Shown here: positions 12,816-13,113 of the stretch, in pieces
Layout: each line of letters starts with the position of its first letter
How positions within the stretch are numbered: the stretch's first letter is position 1
Source: DRVP01 sp964604045
GTDB lineage: Archaea; Thermoproteota; Bathyarchaeia; Bathyarchaeales; Bathycorpusculaceae
NCBI GenBank assembly: GCA_964604045.1
Contig: CAZRXM010000029.1
Location: 1 to 13,113, forward strand
Reading direction: 5' to 3'
DNA: 13,113 nucleotides
Notes under the pieces: model-generated
What the model was told of the DNA's origin: nothing
Databases searched by the model: none
Seen by the model: the letters and a program-made list of their open reading frames with translations, nothing else
Program-made: the position numbers and the translations under genes

Positions 12816-13113
12816 ATGTGGACCACCATAAAGAAGCATTTGGAAAACTATCCGGAAAGGCTTAAGGTGGCCCGAATCCTTGTGGAGAACGGTTTAAGCG
12901 TTAAAGACGGGAAAATCTACCTGAATGAGATCGAAATTCCAAGGTCGCGCATAGCGAAAGCCGCTGGAGTTGACAGAAGAACGGTAAACGAAACAATAAA
13001 CACTATAAGGGCAAATCGTGAACTGCGCCTAATATTCGAAGGCTTAAGGTCGGCGGGGCACTCCCTAAAGGAGATAGCAAAACACTTGGAGCTTGGTGTC
13101 GTAGAAATAACCC
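12816..13113 (+). CDS. TrpY-like / COG2150 predicted regulator of amino-acid metabolism (3' end outside the window)
   Basis: The first 99 residues are visible, running from MWTTIKKHLENYPERLKVA to the window edge with the frame open. A helix-turn-helix lies at about 43-64 (IPRSRIAKAAGVDRRTVNET), preceded by KDGKIYLNEIE and followed by NRELRLIFEGL. The stretch SLKEIAKHLELGVVEIT begins what in COG2150 proteins is a C-terminal ACT-like ligand-binding domain. This order resembles the family that includes TrpY, the tryptophan-sensitive repressor of Methanothermobacter. The gene is divergent from trpB2, with about 100 bases between the start codons and a TRP-box-like array between them, so autoregulation and tryptophan-responsive control of trpB2 are likely. 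The ribosome binding site is weak (GGCGACGGA). The ligand domain is not visible, so the effector amino acid is inferred. Confidence 0.8.
   Translation, partial: MWTTIKKHLENYPERLKVARILVENGLSVKDGKIYLNEIEIPRSRIAKAAGVDRRTVNETINTIRANRELRLIFEGLRSAGHSLKEIAKHLELGVVEIT

Overview
The window looks like archaeal chromosomal DNA. Genes are preceded by TATA-type promoter elements (for example TTATATAA and TATAAATA) and GAGG/GGAGG ribosome binding sites. The proteins are archaeal in type: a TrpB2-type tryptophan synthase, a COG2150-like amino-acid regulator, a small HDAC-family deacetylase, a COG1361-type surface protein, and an ArgS with a KMSS-R loop. A Thermoproteota or Bathyarchaeia-like source is my best guess, but that is inference from style only.

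Layout. (1) Positions 81-3322, minus strand: a tightly packed three-gene unit (ABC ATPase, ABC-2 permease, secreted/anchored Ig-like protein) that probably forms an exporter with a surface partner. A ribosome-binding-site-like AAAGGAG at 11-17 suggests it continues off the left edge. (2) Positions 3323-5139: about 1.8 kb with no intact gene. It holds a strong RNA-type hairpin and a mosaic of broken, coding-like pieces on both strands that read like the end of a large secreted, membrane-anchored surface protein. A near-perfect 22-bp palindrome sits where two pieces meet head to head. (3) Positions 5167-9465: intact housekeeping genes: deoC (+), argS (-, tail to tail with deoC), then an HDAC-family deacetylase (+) divergent from argS and overlapping a DUF998 membrane protein gene by one base. 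(4) Positions 9553-13113: an orphan DegT-family sugar aminotransferase, a SerK/ParB-like gene overlapping the end of trpB2, trpB2 itself, and a divergent TrpY-like regulator cut by the right edge.

The most interesting system is at the right end. TrpB2 enzymes are reported to use O-phospho-L-serine rather than serine. The gene that overlaps the 3' end of trpB2 encodes a ParB-fold protein with the features of archaeal free-serine kinases (PHE, DGxHR and a C-terminal STRH segment), which make O-phosphoserine. The two could form a two-step module: serine to phosphoserine to tryptophan (with indole). Upstream lies a dyad-symmetric array of TGTACA-like boxes at about 10-bp spacing, covering both the trpB2 promoter and the promoter of the divergent TrpY-like regulator. 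This suggests tryptophan-responsive autoregulated control of the module. The coupling and the control are inference; the gene families, overlaps and box array are visible in the sequence.
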